Assembly: GCF_025466085.1 (NCBI RefSeq)
Contig: NZ_JANLOD010000048.1
Span: forward strand, 248,001-312,000
Direction of reading: 5' to 3'
Source of the DNA: Pseudomonas sp. 14P_8.1_Bac3
GTDB lineage: Bacteria > Pseudomonadota > Gammaproteobacteria > Pseudomonadales > Pseudomonadaceae
DNA length: 64,000 nucleotides
The translations under genes were made by a program, and so were the position numbers. Below are positions 47,076-57,005 of the stretch, piece after piece (within the stretch, counting starts at the first letter, position 1; every line of letters starts with the position of its first letter). The notes below the pieces were generated by a model. That model was given only the letters and a program-made list of their open reading frames with translations, made no database searches and was not told the origin of the DNA.

Positions 47076-47672
47076 GTGGCTACGACTGACCAACTGATTA
47101 TCTGCGAGCACTGCGACTGTGTGTATGAAAAAGTCACGCTCGCGAAGCATCAGAAAACCCTCTGTACGCGCTGCGGCGGCGTGCTTCAGCGCTATAACGG
47201 CCTGACGGTGGAGCAGCGCCTGGCGCTGACGTTTACCGCGTTGATGCTGTGGGTGTTCGCCAATTTCTACCCGGTGATGAGCATCAGCCTCAAAGGCCTG
47301 AAAAACAGCGCGACGCTGTGGGATTCGGTGCTGGCCCTGAGCCTGGGTCCGATCACCTTCATTGCCCTGGTGGCGGCCATCGCCATGATCATCGCGCCGA
47401 TTTTCCAGTTGCTGCTGTTGATCTGGGTCCTGAGCTACGCCCTCGCCTCCCGTCGCGCGCCGGGGTTCCGCTTCTGCATGCGCTGGCTGGAAACGCTGCG
47501 GCCCTGGAGCATGCTCGAAGTCTGCCTGCTGGGGGCAATGGTCGCGGTCATCAAGCTCGCAGGATTGCTCGACGTACTCCCCGGCATCGGCCTGTTCGCC
47601 CTGGCCGTTCTCAGCCTGATGATGATCCGCATTGCCGGGCGCGATATCCGTGATCTGTGGGACATTTTATGA
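47076..47672 (+). CDS. pqiA: Paraquat-inducible protein A, first half-type subunit
   Basis: A roughly 198-residue inner-membrane protein equal to one half of E. coli PqiA. N-terminal rubredoxin-like cysteines (CEHCDC and CTRC) are followed by four helices with the ALTFTALMLWVFANFYPVMSI and MRWLETLRPWSMLEVCLLGAMVAVIKLAGL segments. The start is uncertain: GTG at 47076 (ATTDQLIICEHCD) is chosen, GTG at 47067 and a TTG at 47031 are alternatives. It overlaps the second PqiA-type gene by 4 nt. The system moves lipids between inner and outer membranes. Confidence 0.9.
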   Translation: MATTDQLIICEHCDCVYEKVTLAKHQKTLCTRCGGVLQRYNGLTVEQRLALTFTALMLWVFANFYPVMSISLKGLKNSATLWDSVLALSLGPITFIALVAAIAMIIAPIFQLLLLIWVLSYALASRRAPGFRFCMRWLETLRPWSMLEVCLLGAMVAVIKLAGLLDVLPGIGLFALAVLSLMMIRIAGRDIRDLWDIL

Positions 47673-48319
47673 CCACGCCGCCGGTCGCCAGCGAACTCAA
47701 CCTGTGCCTGTGCCACAGTTGCGGCCTAGCCTGTGACATGACCGGCGAACCCGACGAATGCGCGCGCTGCGGTGCGCCGCTGCACCGTCGCAAATCCAAC
47801 GCACTGACCCGCACCTGGGCCTTCCTCCTCACGTCCCTGGTGTTCTACATCCCTGCCAACCTGCTACCGGTGATGAACACGAAAATGGTCGGCAACGGTG
47901 CCGACAGCACCATCATGAGCGGCGTGCTGGAGTTCTGGGAGGCCGGCGCCTGGGACATTGCCCTGATCATCTTTATCGCCAGCATCGCCGTGCCCGGCAT
48001 CAAGTTCGTCGCCTTGACCCTATTGCTGGTGACCGTCCAGCGTGACAGCCAGTGGGCGCGCAAGGAACGCTCGAAAATGTACCGCTTCGTCGAACTCATC
48101 GGCTACTGGTCGATGCTCGATGTGATCGTGGTCGCGCTGGTGGCGTCGCTGGTGAAATTCCAGGCCCTGGCCGACATCGAACCGCGCCCGGGCATTCTGT
48201 TTTTTGGGCTGGTGGTAGTGTTCACCATGCTCTCGGCAATGAGTTTCGACCCGCGGCTGATCTGGGACACCAACCATTCGAACAACGAGGAGGTCATGGA
48301 TGAAGTCGCAAGCCACTGA
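47669..48319 (+). CDS. pqiA: Paraquat-inducible protein A, second half-type subunit
   Basis: A 216-residue counterpart of the second half of PqiA, with its own CHSCG and CARCG metal-binding pairs and four helices including FLLTSLVFYIPANLLPVM and YRFVELIGYWSMLDVIVVALVASLVKF. The ATG overlaps the TGA of the preceding gene (ATGA), and the stop overlaps the pqiB start by about 20 nt. Having two separate half-PqiA genes instead of one fused gene is common in Pseudomonas. Confidence 0.92.
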   Translation: MTTPPVASELNLCLCHSCGLACDMTGEPDECARCGAPLHRRKSNALTRTWAFLLTSLVFYIPANLLPVMNTKMVGNGADSTIMSGVLEFWEAGAWDIALIIFIASIAVPGIKFVALTLLLVTVQRDSQWARKERSKMYRFVELIGYWSMLDVIVVALVASLVKFQALADIEPRPGILFFGLVVVFTMLSAMSFDPRLIWDTNHSNNEEVMDEVASH

Positions 48320-49955
48320 CGGGCCGCAAACCCCTGGACAGGCCCCGATCAAGACCCGACGCTTCAGCGTGTCGCTGGTGTGGATCGTGCCGATCGTCGC
48401 GGTGCTGGTGGGCATTTCCCTGGTGGTGCACAGCGTCCTGCAGGAAGGCCCGACCATCACGGTGACCTTCAAGACCGGCAGCGGCCTGACCGCCAACAAA
48501 ACCGAAGTCAAATACCGCAACGTGGTGATCGGCCATGTGTCCGACGTGGAGCTGAGCGACGACCAGAAGAGTGTCAACGCCACCATCAAATTGGCCAAGC
48601 AGGCGGAAAGCTTCACCCGTAAGGATTCGCAGTACTGGGTCGTCAGGCCGCGCATCGGTGCAGGCGGCGTGTCGGGCATCGATACCTTGCTCTCCGGCGA
48701 CTACATCGGCGCCGATATTGGCCAGGACGACGCGCGCGCGAAGAACTTCACCGGCCTGGAAAACCCGCCGCCCATCACCTATGGCGAGCCGGGCAAGCGT
48801 TTCACCCTGCACAGCCAGGACCTGGGCTCGCTGGACATCGGCTCGCCGGTTTATTACCGCAAGATTCCGGTCGGCCAGGTGGTCGCCTATGCGCTGGACG
48901 CCGACGGCAAGGGCGTAAACATCGACGTGTTCATTCATGCGCCGAACGATGCCTACGTCACCGACAACACCCGCTTCTGGAACGCCAGCGGGATCGATGT
49001 GAATGTTGGCGCCAACGGCTTTGCGGTAAAGACTGAATCGTTGTCCTCCATCCTCGTCGGCGGCATTGCCTTCCGTGCGCCGGACTACAGCCCCGACGAT
49101 GTGCCGGCCAACGAGGAAAAAGGCTTCGAGTTGTTCGAAGACCAGCAAACCGCCCTTGCCCCGCCCGCCGGCAAGGCGCAATACCTGAGTCTGCGTTTCG
49201 ACCAGGCCTTGCGCGGGCTCAAGGTCGGCGCGCCGGTGGAATTCCTCGGGGTCGAGTTCGGCCGGGTGGTGTCGGTCAATCTGGATTTCGACGCGGTAAA
49301 ACGCAGCTTTCCGGTCAACGTCGGCATCCTGATTTACCCGCAACGGCTGGGCCTGGCGCACACCAAAATGCTCAAAGCCCTGAATCATAATCCTGACGAC
49401 GAAGCCGCCGGCGTTCGCCTGATCGGTTCGTTCATCGAAAACGGCCTGCGCGCCCAGGCCCGCAGCGGCAATCTGTTGACCGGCCAACTGTATATCGCGC
49501 TCGATTTCTACCCCAAAGCAGAGAAAGTCGCGTTCGACCCGAGCGCCCGTCCGGTCTCGATCCCGACGATTCCCGGCAGCCTCGAACAGTTGCAGGAAAA
49601 ACTCGAAGGCATGGTCGACAAGATCAACCAACTGCCGATCGAGCGCATCGCCAGCAACCTCGACAGCAATCTGGTCGAGCTGCGCAAAGGCCTCACGCAA
49701 TTCAACGCGAAGACCCTGCCCGGCGTGCAAACCACCCTGGCGGATGTCAGCAAGACCCTGCAATCGGCCAGTTCGACCCTCGCCGAAGACTCGCCGCAAC
49801 GCGAGCAGTTGACCCAGACCCTGGACGAACTCGGGCGCATGTCGCGCTCCTTGCGTGAACTCTCGGATTACCTGGGCCGGCATCCGGAGTCGCTGATTCG
49901 CGGTCGCCCCGACAACGCTGCGCCACTGGACTTGAAGGGCCCACCGCGCAATTGA
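48300..49955 (+). CDS. pqiB: PqiB, MCE-domain intermembrane transport protein
   Basis: A 551-residue protein with one N-terminal membrane helix (SVSLVWIVPIVAVLVGISLVVHSVL) and a large periplasmic part with three MCE domains, starting about ITVTFKTGSGL, FTLHSQDLGSLDIGSPVYYRKI and LSLRFDQALRGLKVGAPVEFLGV. The C-terminal 120 residues form a long helical (coiled-coil) segment that builds a needle-like tunnel in the E. coli homologue. It links the PqiA inner-membrane subunits with the outer-membrane lipoprotein PqiC and forms a lipid channel. The reading frame starts inside the preceding gene and ends 4 nt into an upstream alternative of pqiC. Confidence 0.94.
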   Translation: MKSQATDGPQTPGQAPIKTRRFSVSLVWIVPIVAVLVGISLVVHSVLQEGPTITVTFKTGSGLTANKTEVKYRNVVIGHVSDVELSDDQKSVNATIKLAKQAESFTRKDSQYWVVRPRIGAGGVSGIDTLLSGDYIGADIGQDDARAKNFTGLENPPPITYGEPGKRFTLHSQDLGSLDIGSPVYYRKIPVGQVVAYALDADGKGVNIDVFIHAPNDAYVTDNTRFWNASGIDVNVGANGFAVKTESLSSILVGGIAFRAPDYSPDDVPANEEKGFELFEDQQTALAPPAGKAQYLSLRFDQALRGLKVGAPVEFLGVEFGRVVSVNLDFDAVKRSFPVNVGILIYPQRLGLAHTKMLKALNHNPDDEAAGVRLIGSFIENGLRAQARSGNLLTGQLYIALDFYPKAEKVAFDPSARPVSIPTIPGSLEQLQEKLEGMVDKINQLPIERIASNLDSNLVELRKGLTQFNAKTLPGVQTTLADVSKTLQSASSTLAEDSPQREQLTQTLDELGRMSRSLRELSDYLGRHPESLIRGRPDNAAPLDLKGPPRN

Positions 49956-49972
49956 TCACAGGAGCTGCACCG

Positions 49973-50530
49973 ATGGTTGCTTCGATGAAGATAATGCTGG
50001 TCACTGCGCTGATGTTGCTCGTCGCCTGCCGCAGCGAGCCGATTCAATTCCACACCCTGACACCGGCGCAATTGAGCGGAACCCGTGGCGGGGGTGGCGA
50101 AATCCAGATTGAAGGCCTCAGCGTACCGCCCCAGGTCGATCGCCCGCAGATCGTCATCCGTCAGGGCAACAGCGGCCTGGCAATTCTGGAAACCCAATGG
50201 TGGGCAGCGAGCCTGGCGGATGAATTGCGCAGCGCATTGGTGGATCAACTGGCCAACGCCACACCGCAACGCAAAGTGTCGGTGCGCATCGACGTGCAGC
50301 GCTTCGATTCGATCCCCGGTCAATACGCGCTGATGGACGTCAAATGGCGCCTGCGCAGCGCCGGAGAAGGCGATAACGCGTTGATCAGTTGCCGCAGCAC
50401 GTTGCAAACGCCCTCCGGCCCGTCCATCGACGATCTGGTCATTGCCCAGCAGAACAACGTCAAGCGCCTCGCAGCGTTGATCAGCCGTGCCGCGAGCGGA
50501 ACGCAAAAAGGTTGCCCGGTGACGCCTTGA
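49973..50530 (+). CDS. pqiC: PqiC, outer-membrane lipoprotein of the Pqi system
   Basis: A 185-residue lipoprotein. The signal peptide MVASMKIMLVTALMLLVAC has a lipobox LVAC, giving acylated C19. The mature protein is an ABC-type transport auxiliary (PqiC/YmbA) domain: FHTLTPAQLSG, VDRPQIVIRQGNSGLAILETQWWAASLADELRSALVDQL. AGGAG lies 8 nt before the ATG at 49973. Last gene of the pqi operon. It anchors the PqiB tunnel at the outer membrane. Confidence 0.92.
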   Translation: MVASMKIMLVTALMLLVACRSEPIQFHTLTPAQLSGTRGGGGEIQIEGLSVPPQVDRPQIVIRQGNSGLAILETQWWAASLADELRSALVDQLANATPQRKVSVRIDVQRFDSIPGQYALMDVKWRLRSAGEGDNALISCRSTLQTPSGPSIDDLVIAQQNNVKRLAALISRAASGTQKGCPVTP

Positions 50531-50581
50531 ATTGACGTTTTTTTCTCATTCTGGTCCTTACATTTGGCGGCGCTTGAATCT

Positions 50582-50600
50582 GCTAATGATTCGTATTGAC
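50582..50600 (+). promoter_or_regulatory. Possible Fur box
   Basis: The 19-base GCTAATGATTCGTATTGAC matches the Fur consensus (GATAATGATAATCATTATC) at 12 positions by hand count. It lies about 70 bases upstream of the iron-importer binding-protein gene, where iron repression would be expected. Confidence 0.4.
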
Positions 50601-50670
50601 CCAAATTGATCGACGCCCCCTCTGGTCTGCCCGCGTCCACGATCAAAACAATAACTGGAGCCGCCACCGC

Positions 50671-51684
50671 ATGAATTGCCGAATTCCCTCGTTGCTGAAA
50701 CACGTTCTGCTGACCTTTGCCCTGTTGAGTGCCAGCCACGCGTACGCTGCCGATGCCGACGGTATCGTGGTCTACAACGCCCAGCACGAAAGCCTGACCA
50801 AAGCCTGGATTGAAGGCTTCACCAAGGAAACCGGGATCAAAGTCACCGTGCGCAACGGCGACGACACCGAGATGGGCAACCAGATCGTCCAGGAAGGCGC
50901 GGCGTCTCCCGCCGACGTATTCCTCACCGAAAACTCCCCGGCCATGGTGCTGGTCGATAACGCCGGGCTGTTTACGCCCGTTGCGCCGGCCACCCTGGAG
51001 CAGGTCGATGCGGCTTACCGCCCGGCCCATGGCAATTGGGTGGGCATTGCCGCGCGCTCTACAGTGTTCGTCTACAACCCGAGCAAACTGCCGGAAGCGG
51101 AACTGCCGAAGTCGCTGATGGACCTTGCCGAGCCGAAATGGAAAGGTCGCTGGGCCGCATCGCCAGCCGGCGCCGACTTCCAGGCCATCGTCGCCGCCGT
51201 ACTGGAACTCAAAGGTGAAGCCGCTACCCTCGACTGGTTGAAGGGGATGAAAACCAATTTCAGCGCTTACCGGGGCAACAGTTCGGTGCTGAAGGCAGTG
51301 AATGCCGGTCAGGTCGACAGCGGTGTTATCTATCACTATTACCGCTTCGGCGATCAGGCCAAGACCGGCGAAAACAGCAAGAACACCGCCCTGCATTACT
51401 TCAAGCACAAGGACCCGGGAGCGTTTGTGAGCACCTCCGGTGGTGGCGTGCTGGCGTCCAGCAAGCACAAAGACCAGGCCCAGGCGTTCCTTAAATATGT
51501 GACCGGCAAGGACGGCCAGGCCATTCTCAAGACCGGCAACTCGTTTGAATACGCCATAGGCAAGAACGCAGAATCCAACCCGAAACTGCTGTCTTTGCAG
51601 CAACTCGATGCGCCGAAGGTCGATGCGTCCAAACTCGACAGTCGCAAAGCCGTGGAGTTGATGACTCAGGCCGGGCTGCTTTGA
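50671..51684 (+). CDS. Ferric iron ABC transporter substrate-binding protein (FbpA-like)
   Basis: A 337-residue periplasmic binding protein of the FbpA/HitA/AfuA type. Signal peptide [19 protein letters not shown], mature [20 protein letters not shown]. Two neighbouring tyrosines in [12 protein letters not shown] fit the iron-binding Tyr pair of this class, and the opening histidine in NAQHESL is the usual extra ligand. GGAG precedes the ATG at 50671. First gene of a three-gene importer with permease and ATPase; probably iron-repressed. Confidence 0.92.
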   Translation: MNCRIPSLLKHVLLTFALLSASHAYAADADGIVVYNAQHESLTKAWIEGFTKETGIKVTVRNGDDTEMGNQIVQEGAASPADVFLTENSPAMVLVDNAGLFTPVAPATLEQVDAAYRPAHGNWVGIAARSTVFVYNPSKLPEAELPKSLMDLAEPKWKGRWAASPAGADFQAIVAAVLELKGEAATLDWLKGMKTNFSAYRGNSSVLKAVNAGQVDSGVIYHYYRFGDQAKTGENSKNTALHYFKHKDPGAFVSTSGGGVLASSKHKDQAQAFLKYVTGKDGQAILKTGNSFEYAIGKNAESNPKLLSLQQLDAPKVDASKLDSRKAVELMTQAGLL

Positions 51685-51688
51685 ATTG

Positions 51689-53287
51689 ATGCCTGAAACG
51701 CTACCGGCGGAGGGCGCGGCGGCGCTTCCCGACCATTTGCGCCGTCGCTCCCGCGGGCTGTTCGCGGGGCGCGGCGGTGCGTGGGTGATCAGCTTGTCGG
51801 TGCTGGTGTCATTGCTGTCGCTATTGCCGATTGCCTTCGTCATCGGGGTGTCGCTGCACACCGGTTGGGCGACCCTGTCAGCGCTGATGTGGCGGCCAAG
51901 GGTTGGCGAGCTGCTGATCAACACCGTGCTGCTGGTGGCGATCACGATCCCCCTTTGCATCGTCCTTGGCACGACCCTGGCCTGGTTGACCGAGCGCAGC
52001 GATCTGTCCGGACGGCGCGGGTGGTCGCTGCTGGCCATCGCGCCGCTGGCGGTTCCGGCCTTCGTGCACAGTTATGCCTGGGTCAGCTTGATACCCTCGA
52101 TCAATGGCCTGTTCGCCGGGGTGCTGGTGTCGGTGATCGCCTATTTCCCCTTTCTCTACCTGCCGATTGCCGCGACGTTGCGCCGGCTCGATCCGGCCAT
52201 TGAAGACGTCGCGCAATCCATGGGGCTCAAGCCCTGGGCGGTGTTTTTCCGCGTGGTGTTGCCGCAGCTGCGCCTGGCCATCTGCGGTGGCGCCTTGTTG
52301 GTTGGCCTGCACCTGCTGGCCGAATATGGCCTATACGCGATGATCCGCTTCGACACTTTCACCACGGCGATCTTCGATCAGTTCAAATCCACCTTCAACG
52401 GGCCGGCCGCCCACATGCTGGCCGGCGTGCTCGCCTTGTGTTGCCTGGCGATGCTCACGGTCGAGTCCGCCGCGCGGGGTCATGCGCGGTATGCACGGGT
52501 CGGCTCAGGCAGTGCCCGCGACCAGCGAGTGGTGCGCCTGAAGGCCGGCGCGCGCATGCTCGCGCTGATCCTGCTGATCACCACCTGCGCCCTGTCGCTG
52601 GGGGTGCCGTTGATCACACTGGGCAAATGGTTGATCGCCGGTGGTGCGCAGGTCTGGCAGATGAGCGAACTGCTGCCGGCCCTGCAACAGACCTTGCTGC
52701 TTGGAGTCGCCGGCGCGGCGCTCACCACGTGCGCCGCGATTCCGATTGCCTGGCTGTCGATTCGCTCGCCGGGGCGCTTGCAGCGGATCCTCGAAAGCTG
52801 CAACTACATCACCAGTTCCCTGCCGGGCATTGTTGTCGCATTGGCCCTGGTAACCGTCACTGTGCAGTTCGCGCGGCCGATTTATCAGACCACGATCACC
52901 GTGCTGCTGGCGTACCTGCTGATGTTTTTACCCCGTGCGCTGGTGAGTTTGCGGGCGGGCTTCGCTCAGGCGCCGGTTGAGCTGGAGAACGTCGCCCGCA
53001 GCCTGGGTCGCTCGCCGGGTCGGGCGTTATGGCTGATCACCTTGCGCCTGGCCGCGCCCGGTGCTGCCGCGGGCGCCGCGCTGGTGTTCCTGGCAATCAC
53101 CAACGAACTGACCGCCACCCTGCTCCTGGCTCCCAACGGCACACGCACGCTGGCGACCGGATTCTGGGCATTGACCAGCGAAATCGACTACGCCGCAGCG
53201 GCGCCTTACGCCCTGTTGATGATTCTGCTGTCGCTGCCATTGACCGGGCTTCTCTATCACCAATCCAAACGAGCGGCGGGTCGATGA
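51689..53287 (+). CDS. Ferric iron ABC transporter permease (FbpB-like)
   Basis: A 532-residue permease made of two fused halves, each with about six helices and an EAA loop ([28 protein letters not shown] in the first; [30 protein letters not shown] in the second). This doubled form is typical of Fbp/Afu iron importers. The ATG at 51689 is 4 nt after the binding-protein stop. The 3' end overlaps the ATPase start by 4 nt. Confidence 0.93.
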   Translation: MPETLPAEGAAALPDHLRRRSRGLFAGRGGAWVISLSVLVSLLSLLPIAFVIGVSLHTGWATLSALMWRPRVGELLINTVLLVAITIPLCIVLGTTLAWLTERSDLSGRRGWSLLAIAPLAVPAFVHSYAWVSLIPSINGLFAGVLVSVIAYFPFLYLPIAATLRRLDPAIEDVAQSMGLKPWAVFFRVVLPQLRLAICGGALLVGLHLLAEYGLYAMIRFDTFTTAIFDQFKSTFNGPAAHMLAGVLALCCLAMLTVESAARGHARYARVGSGSARDQRVVRLKAGARMLALILLITTCALSLGVPLITLGKWLIAGGAQVWQMSELLPALQQTLLLGVAGAALTTCAAIPIAWLSIRSPGRLQRILESCNYITSSLPGIVVALALVTVTVQFARPIYQTTITVLLAYLLMFLPRALVSLRAGFAQAPVELENVARSLGRSPGRALWLITLRLAAPGAAAGAALVFLAITNELTATLLLAPNGTRTLATGFWALTSEIDYAAAAPYALLMILLSLPLTGLLYHQSKRAAGR

Positions 53288-54354
53288 ACGCACTTGAACT
53301 GCATTCAGTCTGCAAATCCTATGGCGCGCACCGGGCCTTGGACAACATCAACCTGTCGGTGCCGACGGGCAGCCGCACCGTGATCGTCGGCCCTTCGGGG
53401 TCGGGCAAGACCACGTTGCTGCGGATGATCGCCGGCTTCGAGTTTCCGGATGCCGGGCGCCTGTCGCTCAACGGCCAGACGCTGGTCGACGCCACCCACG
53501 AAGTGCCGGCGCACCAACGCCAGATCGGTTACGTGCCGCAGGACGGCGCGCTGTTTCCGCACATGACCGTGGCTGCCAACATCGGCTTTGGCCTGGCGGT
53601 CAAGGGCCAGGAAAAACGCGAGCGCATCGCCCAGTTGATGGACAGCGTGGCACTTGAGGCGAACATGGCCGAGCGTTGGCCCCATGAACTGTCTGGTGGC
53701 CAGCAACAACGGGTGGCTTTGGCGCGGGCCCTGGCGCAACAACCGCGCCTGATGCTGCTGGACGAGCCGTTCTCCGCGCTCGACACCGGCTTGCGCGCCG
53801 CCATGCGCAAACTGGTGGCGCGGTTGCTGGCCGATGCCGGGGTCACCACCATCCTGGTGACCCATGACCAGAGCGAAGCGCTGTCGTTTGCCGATCAATT
53901 GGCGGTCATGCGTGACGGCCGGCTGGTGCAGTCAGGTCACCCGCTGGACCTTTACCGTCACCCGAGCGACGAACAGACCGCATTGTTCCTGGGCGATGCC
54001 GTCGTCATGCCTGCCCGAATAGAGGCCGGCTGGGCCCATTGCGACCTGGGACGGATCCCGGTCAACAACCATCGCAACAACCGCTGCGCGCAGATCATGC
54101 TGCGACCCGAGCAGTTGCAACTGGTCAGCATCCTGCCCAGCGTTGCAGAGCCCACCGGCTGCCGCGCCGTGGTGACCGAACGCGACTTCAGCGGCAACAC
54201 CTGCACCCTGACCGTGGAACTGGAGCCCCTGCCCTCCGCCGATCAGCCCGGCCGATCGTTGCTGGTGCGCAGTTCCGGCCTCTACGCGCCACCCACCGGC
54301 AGCGCGGTTCACGTCTCGACCATCGGCCATGCGCATGTGCTGAGCGAACCTTAG
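53284..54354 (+). CDS. Ferric iron ABC transporter ATP-binding protein (FbpC-like)
   Basis: A 356-residue ABC ATPase with Walker [11 protein letters not shown]-loop [19 protein letters not shown], signature [16 protein letters not shown], Walker [13 protein letters not shown] and switch His in [11 protein letters not shown]. The C-terminal 120 residues form the TOBE-type regulatory domain ([10 protein letters not shown]...). Its ATG overlaps the permease stop (ATGA). It energises ferric-iron import. Confidence 0.94.
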   Translation: MNALELHSVCKSYGAHRALDNINLSVPTGSRTVIVGPSGSGKTTLLRMIAGFEFPDAGRLSLNGQTLVDATHEVPAHQRQIGYVPQDGALFPHMTVAANIGFGLAVKGQEKRERIAQLMDSVALEANMAERWPHELSGGQQQRVALARALAQQPRLMLLDEPFSALDTGLRAAMRKLVARLLADAGVTTILVTHDQSEALSFADQLAVMRDGRLVQSGHPLDLYRHPSDEQTALFLGDAVVMPARIEAGWAHCDLGRIPVNNHRNNRCAQIMLRPEQLQLVSILPSVAEPTGCRAVVTERDFSGNTCTLTVELEPLPSADQPGRSLLVRSSGLYAPPTGSAVHVSTIGHAHVLSEP

Positions 54355-54840
54355 AGGCGATCCATCGGTCGCCAGCGTCCTGCAACACATAACGCATAGT
54401 CGACCGGCTGGACGGCGCCAGTCGCGCCAGATAAAAACGGGCATCGGTTGGATGGGGGAATACGTAACTCGGCAACAGGTAAGTCAAAAAACGGCCTTGG
54501 GTGAAAACAGACCAATACAACAACTAAGGATTGAAACATTCCTCATATAAAACGGGACACTTCCGTAGGACTTTTCTATTAAGAAGTGCGATGAGCGGCA
54601 GGAGCCTGAACATTGGCTTAATAACGTTCAGATAAACGATTCCGCGACCGTATTTTTATGTTCCTTTCACAAAATCTCGCCTAACCTCATTTACAACAGG
54701 TGAGCCCCGACCGGCTCCCAACCTGCCGCCCACGGCCGCAAAAGTCAAATGCGATCCGTCCCGGGCAGGCCACTAAACCGTTGAATCCCGTTTGTTTCGG
54801 CACTTTGTCCGAAGGACGGCTTACGCCCCGAGGTTTCCCT
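54355..54840 (+). promoter_or_regulatory. Promoter/leader region of the arn operon
   Basis: About 490 bases without a convincing gene. The middle (54540-54690) is A+T-rich and holds GGCTTAATAACGTTCAG near 54612-54628, which has a CTTAAT half and a GTTCAG half in a spacing like PmrA/PhoP-type boxes. arn operons are normally induced by PmrAB/PhoPQ under low Mg2+ or polymyxin, so this is a fair but unproven operator. No terminator for the iron operon is obvious. A G+C-rich 150-base leader precedes arnB. Confidence 0.35.
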
Positions 54841-55989
54841 ATGAGTGAAGCTTTTCTACCCTTCTCCCGCCCCAGTATCGGCGATGAAGAAATTGCCGCC
54901 GTAGAGCAAGTATTGCGCTCCGGCTGGATCACTACCGGGCCGAAAAACCAGCAACTCGAAGAGCACTTCGCCAACTATGTCGATTGCAAGCATGCCGTCG
55001 CACTGTCCTCCGCCACCGGAGCGATGCACGTCACGTTGCTGGCGTTGGGCATCGGTCCTGGCGACGAAGTCATCACACCCTCCCAGACCTGGGTTTCCAC
55101 CGCCAACATGATCTGCCTGTTGGGGGCGACGCCGGTGTTTGTCGACGTTGATCGCGACACATTGATGAGCAGCATTGAGAGCATCGAAGCGGCCATCACC
55201 CCGCGCACCCGGGCGATCATCCCGGTGCATTACGCGGGTGCGGCGTTCGATCTCGATCCGCTCTACGCCCTCGCCGACAAGCACGGAATCCCGGTGATCG
55301 AAGACGCCGCCCACGCCGCCGGCACCCGCTACAAGGACCGTCACGTCGGCGCCAAAGGCACCGCGATCTTCTCGTTCCACGCGATCAAGAACATGACCTG
55401 CGCCGAAGGTGCGATGTTCGTCAGCGACGATGAAGCGCTGGCCAATCGGGTGCGCATGCTCAAGTTTCACGGGCTCGGCGTCGATGCCTACGACCGCATG
55501 ACCCACGGCCGCAAGCCGCAGGCCCAGGTCATGGAACCGGGTTTCAAATACAACCTGGCCGACATCAACGCCGCCATCGCCCTGGTGCAACTGGAGCGCC
55601 TCGACGAGATCAACGCCAAACGTAGCGCACTGGCCAGAACCTATCTGCAAAGGTTCGAAGGCTTGCCGGTGCAACCGCTGGCGATTCCGACGTATTCGCA
55701 GCAACACGCCTGGCACCTGTTCATCCTGCGCATCGACACCGAACGCTGCGGACTTGACCGCGAAGCGTTCATGAAGGCCTTGCAGGCACAGAACATCGGC
55801 ACCGGCATTCACTTCATCGCCACGCATCTGCACACCTGGTATCGCCAGCGCTTCCCCAACCTGTACCTGCCCAACACCGAATGGAACTCGGCCCGCCTGT
55901 GCTCGATTCCCTTGTTCCCCGACATGACCGGCGACGATGTCGACCGTGTCGTCAGCGCCATTGAACAGACACTGGACACTCGCCTGTGA
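54841..55989 (+). CDS. arnB: UDP-4-amino-4-deoxy-L-arabinose aminotransferase ArnB
   Basis: A 382-residue PLP-dependent sugar aminotransferase (DegT/DnrJ/EryC1 fold). It transfers an amino group from glutamate to UDP-4-ketopentose to give UDP-L-Ara4N. The PLP lysine lies in [47 protein letters not shown] and [10 protein letters not shown] are the other cofactor regions. The ATG at 54841 ([17 protein letters not shown]) is the family start. First gene of arnBCADTEF-ugd; the next gene overlaps its stop by 4 nt. Confidence 0.96.
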   Translation: MSEAFLPFSRPSIGDEEIAAVEQVLRSGWITTGPKNQQLEEHFANYVDCKHAVALSSATGAMHVTLLALGIGPGDEVITPSQTWVSTANMICLLGATPVFVDVDRDTLMSSIESIEAAITPRTRAIIPVHYAGAAFDLDPLYALADKHGIPVIEDAAHAAGTRYKDRHVGAKGTAIFSFHAIKNMTCAEGAMFVSDDEALANRVRMLKFHGLGVDAYDRMTHGRKPQAQVMEPGFKYNLADINAAIALVQLERLDEINAKRSALARTYLQRFEGLPVQPLAIPTYSQQHAWHLFILRIDTERCGLDREAFMKALQAQNIGTGIHFIATHLHTWYRQRFPNLYLPNTEWNSARLCSIPLFPDMTGDDVDRVVSAIEQTLDTRL

Positions 55990-57005
55990 AACCCTATCCG
56001 ATCCGTTGCGTATCGATCGTCATCCCGGTCTACAACGAGCAAGACAGCCTGCCCGAGTTGCTGCGGCGCACCGAAGCGGCGTGCCGGGAACTGCACCATG
56101 ACTACGAAATCGTCATGGTGGATGACGGCAGTCGCGATCACTCGGCGCAACTGCTCGAAGAAGCCGCCAGTCGTGATTGCAGTCCGGTGGTGGCGGTCAT
56201 TCTCAACCGCAATTACGGCCAGCACGCGGCAATCATGGCCGGGTTCGAGCAATGCAAGGGCGATGTCGTCATCACCCTTGATGCCGACCTGCAAAACCCG
56301 CCGGAAGAGATTCCGCGCCTGGTGGCCCAGGCCGAGCTGGGCTATGACGTGGTCGCCACCGTGCGCAGCAATCGCCAGGACTCGGCCCTGCGGCGCTGGC
56401 CGTCGAAGCTGATCAACCTCGCGGTGCAGCGCTCCACCGGCGTGGCCATGAGTGACTATGGCTGCATGCTCCGTGCTTATCGCCGCTCGATTGTCGACGC
56501 GATGCTCGCCTGCCGCGAACGCAGCACCTTCATCCCGATCCTGGCCAACAGTTTCGCCCGGCACACCACGGAAATCCTCGTGACCCACGCCGAGCGCGAA
56601 CACGGCGAATCGAAGTACAGCCCGATGCGCCTGGTCAACCTGATGTTCGACCTGATCACCTGCATGACCACCACCCCGCTGCGGCTACTGAGTATCGTCG
56701 GTTTCGCCATGGCCGGGCTCGGCGTGGCGTTCGCTACCGCGCTGATCGTGCTGCGCCTGGTGTTCGGCGCCAGTTGGGCCGGCGACGGCACGTTCGTGTT
56801 GTTCGCGGTGCTGTTCGTGTTCACCGGTGGCCAGTTCATCGGTATGGGCCTGCTGGGCGAGTACCTGGGGCGGATGTACAGCGACGTCCGCGCCCGCCCT
56901 CGGTTCTTCATTGAAAAAGTCCTGCGCAGCCAGCCTGCCGCACCCGCTTCCGTAGTCACCGTTGATGGCCTCACTTCTACTTCCTCCGATCAGGTTCTCT
57001 CATGA
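55986..57005 (+). CDS. arnC: Undecaprenyl-phosphate Ara4FN transferase ArnC
   Basis: A 339-residue GT2 glycosyltransferase that moves 4-formamido-L-arabinose from UDP to undecaprenyl phosphate on the cytosolic face. The N-terminal GT-A domain has [20 protein letters not shown], the VDDGSRD motif and [16 protein letters not shown]; two C-terminal membrane helices follow ([23 protein letters not shown] and [25 protein letters not shown]). Start and stop overlap arnB and arnA by 4 nt each. Confidence 0.96.
   Translation: MKPYPIRCVSIVIPVYNEQDSLPELLRRTEAACRELHHDYEIVMVDDGSRDHSAQLLEEAASRDCSPVVAVILNRNYGQHAAIMAGFEQCKGDVVITLDADLQNPPEEIPRLVAQAELGYDVVATVRSNRQDSALRRWPSKLINLAVQRSTGVAMSDYGCMLRAYRRSIVDAMLACRERSTFIPILANSFARHTTEILVTHAEREHGESKYSPMRLVNLMFDLITCMTTTPLRLLSIVGFAMAGLGVAFATALIVLRLVFGASWAGDGTFVLFAVLFVFTGGQFIGMGLLGEYLGRMYSDVRARPRFFIEKVLRSQPAAPASVVTVDGLTSTSSDQVLS

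Noticed and set aside
48294..49883. 529-codon open frame on the minus strand
   Set aside because: Antisense to pqiB; shadow of a high-G+C gene.
50320..52038. 572-codon open frame on the minus strand
   Set aside because: Covers three genes of two operons in antisense; no domain.
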